Source: Clostridium sp. | GTDB lineage: Bacteria; Bacillota; Clostridia; Clostridiales; Clostridiaceae | Direction of reading: 5' to 3' | Assembly: GCA_022773025.1 (NCBI GenBank) | Contig: JALEZF010000022.1 | Span: 1 to 64,000, forward strand | DNA length: 64,000 nt | Shown: piece after piece, positions 46,350 through 55,509 of the stretch | Position numbering within the stretch: the stretch's first letter is position 1 | How the letters are laid out: the number at the start of each line of letters is the position of its first letter | Notes under the pieces: generated by a model | Databases searched by the model: none | What the model was told of the DNA's origin: nothing | What the model saw: the letters and a program-made list of their open reading frames with translations, nothing else | Position numbers and translations under genes: made by a program

Positions 46350-47066
46350 ATGGATAAAAAGACTAGGAATAAGCTTATAATTTTTATAGTTTTTGCTGTA
46401 ATAGCTGTAGGTATAATAGGATATACCTACATAGAAAATAAACGCAAGAATGATTCTTTAAAGCAGCAATATGATATGGAAATTAAGGCTAAAGAAGATG
46501 AAAAAAAGGCTGAAGATCAGAAGATAGAAGCAGAAAGAAAAGAGAGAGAAGCCTTTGAAGGCGTAAAGTGTGATGAGGCAGAGAGTCTTCTATTTAGCGA
46601 GGACAAAGATAAGTATAGCAAAGTCATAAAGATAACTTCAGATGTTATAGAAAAATATCCGGATAGCAAAAGAGCATATACTCTTAGAGGGAGAGCCTAT
46701 GGTTTTTCTTCAAATATAGTTGCCGGAAATAAGGATAAGGCTTTAGCGGATTTAGACAAGGCTCTAGAAATAGATCCAAACTATGGATACGGAAGGTTTA
46801 ATAAAGCTTTAATCTACGAACTTTTTGGAAGATATGATGATGCTTTAGCTTGGTATGATAAAGCTATAGAAGTTGAGCCTAATTATGAATGGAGTCATTA
46901 CGGAAAGGCATCTATCTATGGAAGAAGAGGGGATTTAGAGAATACATTAGTAAATCTAAAAAGAGCTATAGAACTTAAACCTTCAGCTAAAGATGCAGCA
47001 AAAGAAGAGCATGACTTTGACAATGTGAGAAAGTACAAAGAGTTCCAAGACTTAATCAATAAATAG
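46350..47066 (+). CDS. Membrane-anchored TPR protein
   Basis: The protein has about 238 residues, starting at ATG 46350 with AAAGGTGA upstream. Residues ~6-25 are a membrane anchor (NKLIIFIVFAVIAVGIIGYTY). A charged coiled-coil-like region (~30-70, Lys/Glu-rich) follows, then at least three tetratricopeptide repeats (RAYTLRGRAYGF; YGRFNKALIYELFGRYDDALAWYDKAIEV; HYGKASIYGRRGDLENTLVNLKRAIEL). It probably scaffolds proteins on the cell surface. It follows citG closely but no link to citramalate metabolism is evident. Confidence 0.8.
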   Translation: MDKKTRNKLIIFIVFAVIAVGIIGYTYIENKRKNDSLKQQYDMEIKAKEDEKKAEDQKIEAERKEREAFEGVKCDEAESLLFSEDKDKYSKVIKITSDVIEKYPDSKRAYTLRGRAYGFSSNIVAGNKDKALADLDKALEIDPNYGYGRFNKALIYELFGRYDDALAWYDKAIEVEPNYEWSHYGKASIYGRRGDLENTLVNLKRAIELKPSAKDAAKEEHDFDNVRKYKEFQDLINK

Positions 47067-47111
47067 TAGATTTCTTTTACATTAAAATTTGATATAATAA
47101 AGCTACAATGT

Positions 47112-47147
47112 AAAGCACTAATCTTAAAAAAGATCAGTGCTTTTATT
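47112..47147 (+). terminator. Terminator after the TPR gene
   Basis: AAAGCACTGATCTT-like arms (AAAGCACTAATCTT and AGATCAGTGCTTT) pair with one mismatch around an A-rich loop, followed by TATTATT. Confidence 0.75.
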
Positions 47148-47222
47148 ATTAGATGAGTTAGAAGAATATATATTTAGATAAATTTGATTATATAATGTGG
47201 GTATGAGAAGAGGAGGAAAGTT

Positions 47223-48443
47223 ATGAAGATATTACATACTGGAGACTGGCATCTAGGGAAGAACTTAGAAGGTCAGAGCAGAATGGATGAGCAGGAGTTA
47301 TTTTTAAATGATTTTATAGGAATTGTAGAGGAACAAAAGATAGATTTAGTGATAATTGCTGGTGATGTGTATGATAGCAGCAATCCACCAGCTAGGGCAG
47401 AAAAGATGTTTTATGATACCTTAAAGAAGATATCCAGCCAAGGAGAAAGATTAACTGTAGTTATTTCAGGGAACCATGATAATCCAGAGCGACTAGTAGC
47501 AGCAGGACCTCTAGCTATGGAACATGGAATTATTATGGTAGGCACTCCAAAAACTGTTGTACAGACTGGAGACTATGGAAAACATAAGGTGTTAAATTCT
47601 GGAGAAGGCTTTATTGAAATAGAGATAAATGGAGAAAAATCAGTTATTCTTACAGTGCCATATCCAAGTGAAAAGAGGCTCAACGAAGTTTTATATGGAG
47701 ATATGGATAGTGATGAAGAAAGGCTTAAGTCATATAGCGATAGAATTCATGATCTTTTTGATAATTTGAAATCTAATTATAGAGAGGACACCATTAATCT
47801 TGTTGTTTCACATCTTTTTGCCATGGGAAGTGAGGAAAGTGGTTCAGAAAGAAGTATTCAGCTTGGAGGAAGTTATATTGTTGATGGAGGATGCTTTCCT
47901 GAGGAAGCTCAATATATAGCTTTAGGACATGTACACAAACCACAAATAGTACCGGGAACAAATAAGCGTGCTAGATATTCAGGATCTCCACTTCACTACA
48001 ATAGAAAAGAGATTTCTTTCGATAAAAAGTGTTTTGTAGTAGATGTTAAGCCTAGAGAGCAGTGTCATATAAGTGAAGTTAATTTTAAAGTTTATAAGCC
48101 CATAGAAGTGTGGAAGTGCAAAAGTATAGATGAGGCTATTGAAAAGTGTGAGGAAAATAGAGAAAGAGACTGCTGGGTATATTTGGAGATAGCATCAGAT
48201 AGATATATACGAGAAGACGAAATAAAAAAGATGAAGGATTTGAAAAAGGATATCCTAGAAATAATACCTAAAATCACAGGAGAAGATGATTTTAAGGATG
48301 AAGAAAACTTTACAGAAAAGCCCTTTGAAGACATATTCAAGGAATTCTATAAGAAGGAAAGAGGGGCAGAGCCAGAGGAGGAGCTAATTGAACTACTGAT
48401 GTCAATATTATTAGAAGAGGGGGATAAAGATGAGACCAATTAA
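47223..48443 (+). CDS. sbcD: Nuclease SbcCD subunit D
   Basis: The 406-residue Mre11-type phosphoesterase has motifs HTGDWHLGK, AGDVYDSSNPP, SGNHDNPER, VVSHLFAMG and ALGHVHKPQ, which carry the two-metal ligands. With SbcC it forms an ATP-dependent nuclease that opens hairpins and blocked DNA ends. AGGAGGAAAG precedes the ATG. The end overlaps sbcC by 14 bp. Confidence 0.96.
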   Translation: MKILHTGDWHLGKNLEGQSRMDEQELFLNDFIGIVEEQKIDLVIIAGDVYDSSNPPARAEKMFYDTLKKISSQGERLTVVISGNHDNPERLVAAGPLAMEHGIIMVGTPKTVVQTGDYGKHKVLNSGEGFIEIEINGEKSVILTVPYPSEKRLNEVLYGDMDSDEERLKSYSDRIHDLFDNLKSNYREDTINLVVSHLFAMGSEESGSERSIQLGGSYIVDGGCFPEEAQYIALGHVHKPQIVPGTNKRARYSGSPLHYNRKEISFDKKCFVVDVKPREQCHISEVNFKVYKPIEVWKCKSIDEAIEKCEENRERDCWVYLEIASDRYIREDEIKKMKDLKKDILEIIPKITGEDDFKDEENFTEKPFEDIFKEFYKKERGAEPEEELIELLMSILLEEGDKDETN

Positions 48444-51400
48444 GCTTAAAATAAAGGGAATAAATAGTTTTATAGAAGAGCAGACTATTGATTTTGAAAA
48501 ACTCAGTGACAGAGGACTTTTTGGTATCTTCGGCCCTACTGGCAGCGGTAAGTCTACAGTACTGGATGGTATAACTTTGGCCTTGTATGGAAAAGTAGCA
48601 AGGGAAAGTAATAATTATATAAATACCAATTGTGAAAGTGCTAATGTAAGCTTTGAGTTTCAAATATCAGGAGCAGAAAATAAGAGATATTTAGTAGAGA
48701 GAGAATTTAAGAAAGATAAAAAGACAGAGAATGCGAAGTCAGGAAAATGTAAAGTAGTAGACCTTACAGGAGGGATACCTGAAGTCCTTGCAGATTCGAA
48801 GACTATGGTAGACAATAAATGCAAAGAAATAATCGGACTGAATTTAGATGATTTTACAAGGACTGTAGTGCTTCCCCAGGGAAAATTCAGCGAATTTTTA
48901 AAGCTTGAAGGGGTAGATAGAAGAAGAATGTTAGAAAGGCTTTTTAATCTTCAACAATATGGTGATGATCTATCAAGAAAACTTTCCTTTGAAATCAATA
49001 AGGAAAAAAGTGAAAACAGTGTCCTTATAGGACAGCTTAAAGGTTATGAAGATTTCAGTGAAGAAAAACTTAAAGAAAGAGAGGAGCTATTTGAGGAAGT
49101 TAAGAAGGAATTAGAAAAGATATCTATAGAAGTAAGTGAATTAGAAAAGCAATATGAAAATCAAAAAATTGTATGGGATTTGCAGCTTGAACTAAAGGAA
49201 CTTAGATGTAAGAAAGAAGTTCTTGAAAATAAAAGAGAAGAGATAGAATCATGTAAGGAAAAAATATTCCTTGGAGAGGGAGCATCCAAGGTAATGCCAT
49301 ATATAGATTCCTATGAAAAAACCATAAATGATATAGCAAACTCTGAGAAGGAGAAAGGAAATTTTGAAGAAGCTGTGGAGTTTTCAAAATCTCAGAAGGA
49401 GAAAGCTGATATTCAATGGCAGGAATGCAGAGATAACAAGGAGGAAAAACTTCCGAATTTTATCATAAAGAAACAGAAGGCAGAAGATGCGTTAAAAGAA
49501 AAAGCGCTTTTAGAGGAGATTAAAAAAGAAATAATAACAATAGAAAAGAATCTAGCAAAGTATAAACAGGAATTAAGTGAAAAAGCGAAACTTACAGCTA
49601 ATCTATCTTGTGAAATGGCGGAGATAAGCTCAAAGATAGAGAAAAATGAAGAAAAGTCAGAGCAGCTGAAAGTTGATGGGAATTTAAAGGAAAAAGTTTT
49701 AGAAGGGGCTAGAATTAAGGATAAATTAGAAGATATATTAAAGCTTAAGAATAGTAATGAATCTAAGAAACTTAATGGTCAAAGAGATGTAGAAGAACTT
49801 CAGCTTAAGGAAAGAGAGCTATATAACGCCTTTGAAGAAAAACAAAAAACTTATGAAGAAAAGAAAATTCTTTTGGAAAATATGGTTAATAAATGTCCGG
49901 GGAACCAAAATGATATAGTAGCTCTTCAAAAACAGCTTCTAGAAGCTAAAGAAAAGTGGAATAAGTATCATGAGCATACCAAAATAATAGAATCAGCTAA
50001 TGAGGCGCTTAAAGATTATAAAATGTCCGTGCAGAAAGAGGAAGCAAAAAAAATTCTTTTAGAGCATAGTATTGTAGAATTAAAAATAAAAATTAAAGAG
50101 CTAGAAATAGAAAATTTAGCTTATAAGCTTAGGGAAGAATTAAAAACAGGTGATGTATGCCCAGTGTGTGGTTCGACAGATCATCATAGAGAAAATATTA
50201 AACATAAAGATTTAAGAGATAATAAGGGTATAGAAAAGGAACTTGAAGCGAATGAAAAAGAATTAAAGTTAATAGAAGAAAATATCACAAAAGGAAAAAC
50301 TAATATAGACATATGCAATGAAAATATAGAAAAAGCAAATGATGGCATAGCAGTATTAGGAGATGACTTCAAAAATATTTCTGTAGAAGAATTGAATAAT
50401 AGTTTTGAACAATTGAAAAAAGCTATATCTGAATATGATGGCAATAAAAATAAACTAGAAGAAGATATGAAAAAGCTTCTGGAAGAAAAACATAAACTTG
50501 AAACTAACATAAGTACTTTAAGAAGTACAATCAATGAAAAGAAAAATCAGCTTAAGGAACTTGATAGTGACTTAGAGAAAAATCATGAGGCACTAAAAGA
50601 AATTGAAATAGCTTATGATTGCCTTGTAAAAGAAACTGGGATAACGGATTTTAAAGCTAAAAGTCAAGAGATATTAGCTTGCGAAAAAGAAAGGGAAAAT
50701 CTTTTGAAGGATTTAAAAGTATATAGAAAGAGATTAGAAGATGCAGATCTTAATATGAAATCTTTAGAGCAAGAATCAAAGAAAATAGAAAATGACATTA
50801 CAAAGGGAAATACAGCTATAGAAGAAAAAACTAAAATCTACAATGAAAAGATATCACTTATAAAGAGTAAAGTTGGAGATGTAGAAGATATAGGCGCCGT
50901 GCTTAGAAAGATTGAAAATATAATAAAGACAATAGAAGATAATTTTGTAAAGGCAGAAAAGATAAAAGAAGATAAAGAGAAGATATATCAACAAAACAAT
51001 GAAAAGCTTATTGCAGTAATGAGCAGATTAACAGAACTTCATAAAAGAAAAGCGGAAGATCATAAGAATATAGATAAGAATTTAGAGCTTCAAGGGTTCA
51101 AAACCATAGAAGAGGCAAAGAAAAACATACTTAATGTAGAAGAGATTGGATCTTTAAAAGAGTATATAGAGAGATATAGCGAAGAGGTTTCGAAAAATAA
51201 TGGAGCTATAGAAAGTGTATTGAAGAAACTTGATAATAGAGAGATTGGAGAAGAGCAGTGGGCAAAGCTTCAAGAAGATAAGGTGAAAACAGAAGAGAAG
51301 TATAAAGAACTTAATGAGTCAAAAATAAAAGTTGAAGAAGAAGTTAGGATTATAAAAGAAAAACTCTTTGAGCTTTCTGAACTTCTAAAAAAGAAGGAAA

Positions 51401-51924
51401 AGCTTGACCGTAAACTTGGACTTTTAGGAGATTTAGAAAAACTTTTCAAAGGCAAGAAGTTTGTTGAATTTGTAGCTACGACAAGATTAAAATATGTATC
51501 TATAGAAGCATCAAAACGATTAAAAGAAATAACTAATGGAAACTATGGATTAGAAGTAGATGATAATGGTAAATTCCTTATAAGGGATAATAAAAATGGT
51601 GGAGTTGAGAGGGATGCATCAACACTATCTGGAGGAGAAACCTTTTTAGCATCTTTAGCACTAGCTTTAGCTTTATCTGCTGAGATTCAGCTTAAAGGCA
51701 CTGCGCCTTTAGAGTTATTTTTCCTAGATGAAGGATTTGGAACCCTGGATGATGATCTTTTAGAAGTTGTTATGAGTTCATTAGAAAAAATTCACAATGA
51801 TAAACTGAAAATAGGTCTAATAAGTCACGTAGAATCTATAAAAAATAGAGTGCCAGTAAAACTAATAGTGACACCAGCAGAAGCGGGTAGAGGAGGAAGT
51901 AAGGTAAGAATAGAAAGAAGCTAA
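48430..51924 (+). CDS. sbcC: Nuclease SbcCD subunit C (Rad50-like ATPase)
   Basis: The 1164-residue SMC-like ATPase has Walker A GPTGSGKS at residues 35-42, long coiled coils (about residues 175-560 and 600-1010), and a central zinc-hook CPVC at residues 577-580. C-terminal signature LSGGETFLASLALALAL and Walker B ELFFLDEGFGTLD complete the ATPase head. It pairs with SbcD. Length is in the normal range for Firmicute SbcC. Confidence 0.95.
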   Translation: MRPIKLKIKGINSFIEEQTIDFEKLSDRGLFGIFGPTGSGKSTVLDGITLALYGKVARESNNYINTNCESANVSFEFQISGAENKRYLVEREFKKDKKTENAKSGKCKVVDLTGGIPEVLADSKTMVDNKCKEIIGLNLDDFTRTVVLPQGKFSEFLKLEGVDRRRMLERLFNLQQYGDDLSRKLSFEINKEKSENSVLIGQLKGYEDFSEEKLKEREELFEEVKKELEKISIEVSELEKQYENQKIVWDLQLELKELRCKKEVLENKREEIESCKEKIFLGEGASKVMPYIDSYEKTINDIANSEKEKGNFEEAVEFSKSQKEKADIQWQECRDNKEEKLPNFIIKKQKAEDALKEKALLEEIKKEIITIEKNLAKYKQELSEKAKLTANLSCEMAEISSKIEKNEEKSEQLKVDGNLKEKVLEGARIKDKLEDILKLKNSNESKKLNGQRDVEELQLKERELYNAFEEKQKTYEEKKILLENMVNKCPGNQNDIVALQKQLLEAKEKWNKYHEHTKIIESANEALKDYKMSVQKEEAKKILLEHSIVELKIKIKELEIENLAYKLREELKTGDVCPVCGSTDHHRENIKHKDLRDNKGIEKELEANEKELKLIEENITKGKTNIDICNENIEKANDGIAVLGDDFKNISVEELNNSFEQLKKAISEYDGNKNKLEEDMKKLLEEKHKLETNISTLRSTINEKKNQLKELDSDLEKNHEALKEIEIAYDCLVKETGITDFKAKSQEILACEKERENLLKDLKVYRKRLEDADLNMKSLEQESKKIENDITKGNTAIEEKTKIYNEKISLIKSKVGDVEDIGAVLRKIENIIKTIEDNFVKAEKIKEDKEKIYQQNNEKLIAVMSRLTELHKRKAEDHKNIDKNLELQGFKTIEEAKKNILNVEEIGSLKEYIERYSEEVSKNNGAIESVLKKLDNREIGEEQWAKLQEDKVKTEEKYKELNESKIKVEEEVRIIKEKLFELSELLKKKEKLDRKLGLLGDLEKLFKGKKFVEFVATTRLKYVSIEASKRLKEITNGNYGLEVDDNGKFLIRDNKNGGVERDASTLSGGETFLASLALALALSAEIQLKGTAPLELFFLDEGFGTLDDDLLEVVMSSLEKIHNDKLKIGLISHVESIKNRVPVKLIVTPAEAGRGGSKVRIERS

Positions 51925-51980
51925 GAAAAATAAATCACAAAAGTATTAATTAGCGCTAGTTCAATTAATCTTTAAAACAT

Positions 51981-52961
51981 GTGCATGATAAAAGCATAGC
52001 TTGTGCAGATTTTATTAACTGCAAATTCTATAATATCAAGTTTAAGGAGTGTACATTTATTTCTTGTAATTTTGAAGGATGTAATTTTAGCGGAGGAGGA
52101 GTGGCTTTTGAAAACTGCTCATTTATAAAAGTAGAGACTTCAAAGACTCCTTCGCTAAATATAAAAGATAATCTGTCTTGTGAGTTCCATAATTGCAAGA
52201 TGTATGTGAAATTTTTAAATTGTGATATTTCCTATATGATAATAGAGGGATGTTTAACCCACAATACATCCTTTGAACTTACAGATATGACGGCAATTAT
52301 AGTAAGAAGTTCACAGCTTAAGATGATAAACCTCACAGATGTGGATTTAAGTAATGCAAAATTTGTGGATAACTATATAGAGGATTTTGAATTCAATGAT
52401 AAATTAAAAAGTAAAATGGACCCTAAAACTTTTTTTGACAGAATAGAAGTGAAGAAAAAAACTAGAGCTGAATACGAAGGCATTTATACTATATATGAAA
52501 ATTTAGCAAATAAGTTTAAGGAAAACAATCTAAAAAATAATTTTGGTGAATATTATTATTTGTGTAGATGTGTACAAAGAAAAGTTTTAAAGCCCCTACC
52601 TAAAATAGGTTCATATATAGACTGGATTTCGTCAGGTTATGGAGAGAGGGTCATTGCTCCCTTTATAACATCTTTAGGAATCATATTATTATTTGCAGTT
52701 TTATATCTTATTACAGGAATAGAAGTAGATGGTGAAATAATCAAAGTATCTATAGGGACAATAACTTCCATAGATATAAAAACACTTATAAGTTATTTCA
52801 ATGAATCATTAAATTTAAGCATAGGATTTTTTGCTTCCATGGGAATAATAAAAGCAGCACCAGTCTCCGAAATGTATATATTAAGTGATATTGAAGTGCT
52901 AGTAGGTGTCATAATGATGGGAATAGGTATAGGAACTTTAACAAGAAAATTTGTAAGATAG
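51981..52961 (+). CDS. Pentapeptide-repeat protein with two-TM pore-like domain
   Basis: The 326-residue protein has a Cys/Phe-rich pentapeptide-repeat region at ~8-50 (FINCKFYNIKFKECTFISCN) and further repeat-like turns at ~65-130. A cytosolic helical part follows, containing SSGYGERVIAPF, then TM1 (~225-247), a re-entrant loop-like segment (~275-293, LNLSIGFFASMGIIKAA) and TM2 (~303-322). Proteins with this plan often carry an ion-channel module; here the K+ filter TxGYG is absent. The GTG start lacks a clear ribosome-binding site, so the N-terminus is uncertain. Function unknown. Confidence 0.7.
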   Translation: MHDKSIACADFINCKFYNIKFKECTFISCNFEGCNFSGGGVAFENCSFIKVETSKTPSLNIKDNLSCEFHNCKMYVKFLNCDISYMIIEGCLTHNTSFELTDMTAIIVRSSQLKMINLTDVDLSNAKFVDNYIEDFEFNDKLKSKMDPKTFFDRIEVKKKTRAEYEGIYTIYENLANKFKENNLKNNFGEYYYLCRCVQRKVLKPLPKIGSYIDWISSGYGERVIAPFITSLGIILLFAVLYLITGIEVDGEIIKVSIGTITSIDIKTLISYFNESLNLSIGFFASMGIIKAAPVSEMYILSDIEVLVGVIMMGIGIGTLTRKFVR

Positions 52962-53001
52962 AAGTAAAGTTTAAAATACAAGAAAACTAGTATAAGTTAA
53001 A

Positions 53002-53040
53002 TAAGGCTACTATGATTTTAAAGTCATGGTAGCCTTAAAA
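53002..53040. terminator. Terminator between convergent genes
   Basis: TAAGGCTACTATGA and TCATGGTAGCCTTA form a 14-bp stem with one mismatch around an 8-base loop. It lies between the pentapeptide-repeat gene and the convergent sigma-54 activator gene and can serve both strands. Confidence 0.78.
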
Positions 53041-53082
53041 GATTTAATATATATAGAAAACAAGTAGGAAACTTTAAAAAAC

Positions 53083-55092
53083 TTAATTTTTAGAGACTTC
53101 AATTTCGTATTTTTTACATTTTAGTGATATTGTTCTGTGAGTAAGGCCAAGAGCCTTGCCTGCCTTATTGTAACTGCCGTATTTAGCCATAGCAGCTTTT
53201 ATTATTTCCTTTTCATAGCACTCAAAAGGCATAACCTCTCCATTTGGAGTGTTTATAAGAGCATCACCAGAATATTTTTCATCTTTAAGATGAAATGGAA
53301 GGTCTGATACGCTTATCATAGAGGACTCGCATAGATTCATGGTACGTTCTATTATATTTTGAAGTTCTCTTATATTTCCGGGCCAATCGTATCTTTCAAG
53401 CAACATCAATGCATTATTATCAATGCCAAGAATATTTTTGTTTAGCTCAGTATTAAATTTTTGAATAAAATGATGAGCGAGAAGCCTTATATCATCTTTT
53501 CTTTCTCTTAAAGGAGGCAACGTTATAGAAAGTACATTAAGTCTATAATAGAGATCTTCTCTAAAGGTGCCCTCTTTAACCATTTCGGACAAATTTCTAT
53601 TAGTAGCGGCTATTATCCTAACATCAATTTTTTGAGATTTTGTAGAGCCAAGGCTTTCAAACTCTTTTTCTTGAAGAACCCTTAGAAGTTTTACTTGCAT
53701 TGAAAGCGGAAGGTCGCCTATTTCATCTAAAAATATGGTTCCCTCATTTGCTATAGCAAACTTTCCAGGTTTGCTCTTTAATGCCCCCGTAAAGGCTCCT
53801 TTTTCATAGCCAAATAATTCGCTTTCCATAAGAGTCTCAGGGATAGCAGCACAATTCACTTTCACAAAGGCATTATTGTAACGAGAGCTATTGCTGTGAA
53901 TAGCTTTTGCTATTAGTTCTTTTCCGGTACCACTTTCGCCTCCGATGAGAACTGTTGAAGGACTTTGAGAGGCTTTTTTGCAAATAGTTATGATGCTTCT
54001 AAGGTTTGAATTGAAGCCTATTATATTTTTGAAAGAATTCTGCTCTCTATCTTGTTTTAAAAGTTCCTCTCTGTAGTAGTCTATCTCGGCTTCATATTTC
54101 TTTACTTTGCCTATCCAGTGTCGTATTTCACTTAGAGGTTTAGATAGAGAAATTACTCCCTTAAAATCACCATCTATAAATAGAGGTTCTACATTAGAGA
54201 TTATCTCTATGCCCTTTTTTTTCTGAATGACATTTTCTATCTTTTCTTTTGAGGTAAAGGATTTTATTCTAAGCCCATTCGGCGCTATGTCCAAGAGATC
54301 CTTTCCTAAGATATCATTTGGATTTATATTAAAATGATGTTCATAAGCTGGATTTACATAAGTTATCTTTCTATTTTCATCTACAAAGCAAATCATATCA
54401 TGAGAGGCTTCGAGAAGTTTCTTAAATCTAGTGTTTATTTCTTTCATACCCATTATTTCTGAAATATCCTGAAGAACTCCCACAGCTCCTATTATGTGAT
54501 TATCTGAAATTATAGGAGAACGGTTCACCATGAGTATGTGATTATTTATATGCTGAATTTTCCCAAATTCTTTAGTACCAGTGCTTATTATATTTGGCAA
54601 GTCAGAATTAGGAATTACCTCCGTAATTTGATGTCCTAGAATATCTTTAGAGGACTTATTTAATATTTTTAGAGCATAAGAATTTATATTGCTTATGGTA
54701 CAGTTTGTATCTATAACTATGATTCCCATAGGAAGGTCTGACAGTATCTGCTCATTAGCTATAGTACTTTCTTCTATTATTGCATCTACTTCATTCATGA
54801 TGCCATAATTACAGGCAAGGTCTTTAGTTATGTAGTCACATAGAACTTCTACTGCTTTTATTGAAGCGTAATCTGAATTTCTAGAGGCTATTGTTATGAT
54901 TTCCCCTTGTTGAATTCTAAGTGATATAAGAGCAAGGATACTTATACCAATGAAAGAGTCATCGTTTTTTCGTTTTATAAGGAGTTCCACTCCATAACGT
55001 TCTTTCACTTCAGCAGCTTTATTTACTACCATAGCAGCGATTCTTGTATGAAGACCATTTTCTATGCTGATAGTTATATTTCTTTTGATCAA
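53083..55092 (-). CDS. Sigma-54-dependent activator with N-terminal HPr domain
   Basis: The 669-residue regulator starts at TTG (AAGAGGTGA upstream). Residues ~1-90 are HPr-like, keeping His15 (ENGLHTRIAA) and Ser46 (KNDDSFIGI). Two PAS domains follow (~108-215 and ~223-320). The AAA+ domain has Walker A GGESGTGKE, the sigma-54 contact loop GAFTGA and Walker B GTIFLDEIGDLP. A Fis-type helix-turn-helix ends the protein (YGSYNKAGKALGLTHRTISLKCKKY). It is divergent from ptsI, which has a sigma-54 promoter, and is probably its activator. PTS-dependent phosphorylation at His15 is inferred. Confidence 0.92.
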   Translation of the reverse strand: MIKRNITISIENGLHTRIAAMVVNKAAEVKERYGVELLIKRKNDDSFIGISILALISLRIQQGEIITIASRNSDYASIKAVEVLCDYITKDLACNYGIMNEVDAIIEESTIANEQILSDLPMGIIVIDTNCTISNINSYALKILNKSSKDILGHQITEVIPNSDLPNIISTGTKEFGKIQHINNHILMVNRSPIISDNHIIGAVGVLQDISEIMGMKEINTRFKKLLEASHDMICFVDENRKITYVNPAYEHHFNINPNDILGKDLLDIAPNGLRIKSFTSKEKIENVIQKKKGIEIISNVEPLFIDGDFKGVISLSKPLSEIRHWIGKVKKYEAEIDYYREELLKQDREQNSFKNIIGFNSNLRSIITICKKASQSPSTVLIGGESGTGKELIAKAIHSNSSRYNNAFVKVNCAAIPETLMESELFGYEKGAFTGALKSKPGKFAIANEGTIFLDEIGDLPLSMQVKLLRVLQEKEFESLGSTKSQKIDVRIIAATNRNLSEMVKEGTFREDLYYRLNVLSITLPPLRERKDDIRLLAHHFIQKFNTELNKNILGIDNNALMLLERYDWPGNIRELQNIIERTMNLCESSMISVSDLPFHLKDEKYSGDALINTPNGEVMPFECYEKEIIKAAMAKYGSYNKAGKALGLTHRTISLKCKKYEIEVSKN

Positions 55093-55115
55093 ATAATCTC
55101 ACCTCTTTAATAAGC

Positions 55116-55132
55116 TTGATAAAAAGTATCAG
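55116..55132. promoter_or_regulatory. Upstream activator site 1
   Basis: TTGATAAAAAGTATCAG fits TTGATA-N5-TATCAA with one end mismatch. It lies 24 bases from the activator's start codon and 31 bases (three helical turns) from site 2. The two sites together make a larger inverted repeat. Confidence 0.6.
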
Positions 55133-55146
55133 TTTACTAAAATAAG

Positions 55147-55163
55147 TTGATACTTTTTATCAA
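55147..55163. promoter_or_regulatory. Upstream activator site 2
   Basis: TTGATACTTTTTATCAA is a 17-bp palindrome TTGATA-N5-TATCAA with perfect six-base arms. It is spaced three helical turns from site 1, as expected for cooperative binding of an enhancer-binding protein. The same motif recurs at 55362. Confidence 0.65.
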
Positions 55164-55361
55164 TACCTATATTAATTTAAAATCTTCAGAAAGTCTATAG
55201 CAATTTTATATAAAAAAACAGATAGTTTCATATAATTTCTCCTGTAAAATATAAACTTTAGGGGAACTATATAAATAAGAATTAATCTATGAGTGAAAAC
55301 ACAAGGTTTTATATAAAAAATAAATAAATTATAAAAATACAAAATCATAGCCCCTTAGAGG

Positions 55362-55378
55362 TTGATAAATTTTATCAA
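55362..55378. promoter_or_regulatory. Upstream activator site 3, nearest ptsI
   Basis: TTGATAAATTTTATCAA is a fully symmetric 17-bp palindrome of the same TTGATA-N5-TATCAA form. It is centred about 85 bases upstream of the -24 element of the ptsI promoter, a typical enhancer distance for sigma-54 activators. Confidence 0.68.
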
Positions 55379-55452
55379 GACATAAAGGTGGGAAAATTGA
55401 AAAAATATCAGGATATCATTGAAATCAAAGAGATTCAGAAGTTTCGACAATA

Positions 55453-55469
55453 TTGGCACAGTAATTGCT
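55453..55469 (+). promoter_or_regulatory. Sigma-54 (-24/-12) promoter of ptsI
   Basis: TTGGCACAGTAATTGCT matches the sigma-54 consensus TGGCAC-N5-TTGCW, with GG and GC 10 bases apart. The predicted start is near 55480, about 30 bases before the ptsI start. The facing regulator gene encodes a GAFTGA-type activator, so promoter and activator fit together. Confidence 0.88.
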
Positions 55470-55509
55470 ATTATAAATATAATATAATATTTTAGGAGGA
55501 AGAGTGAGT

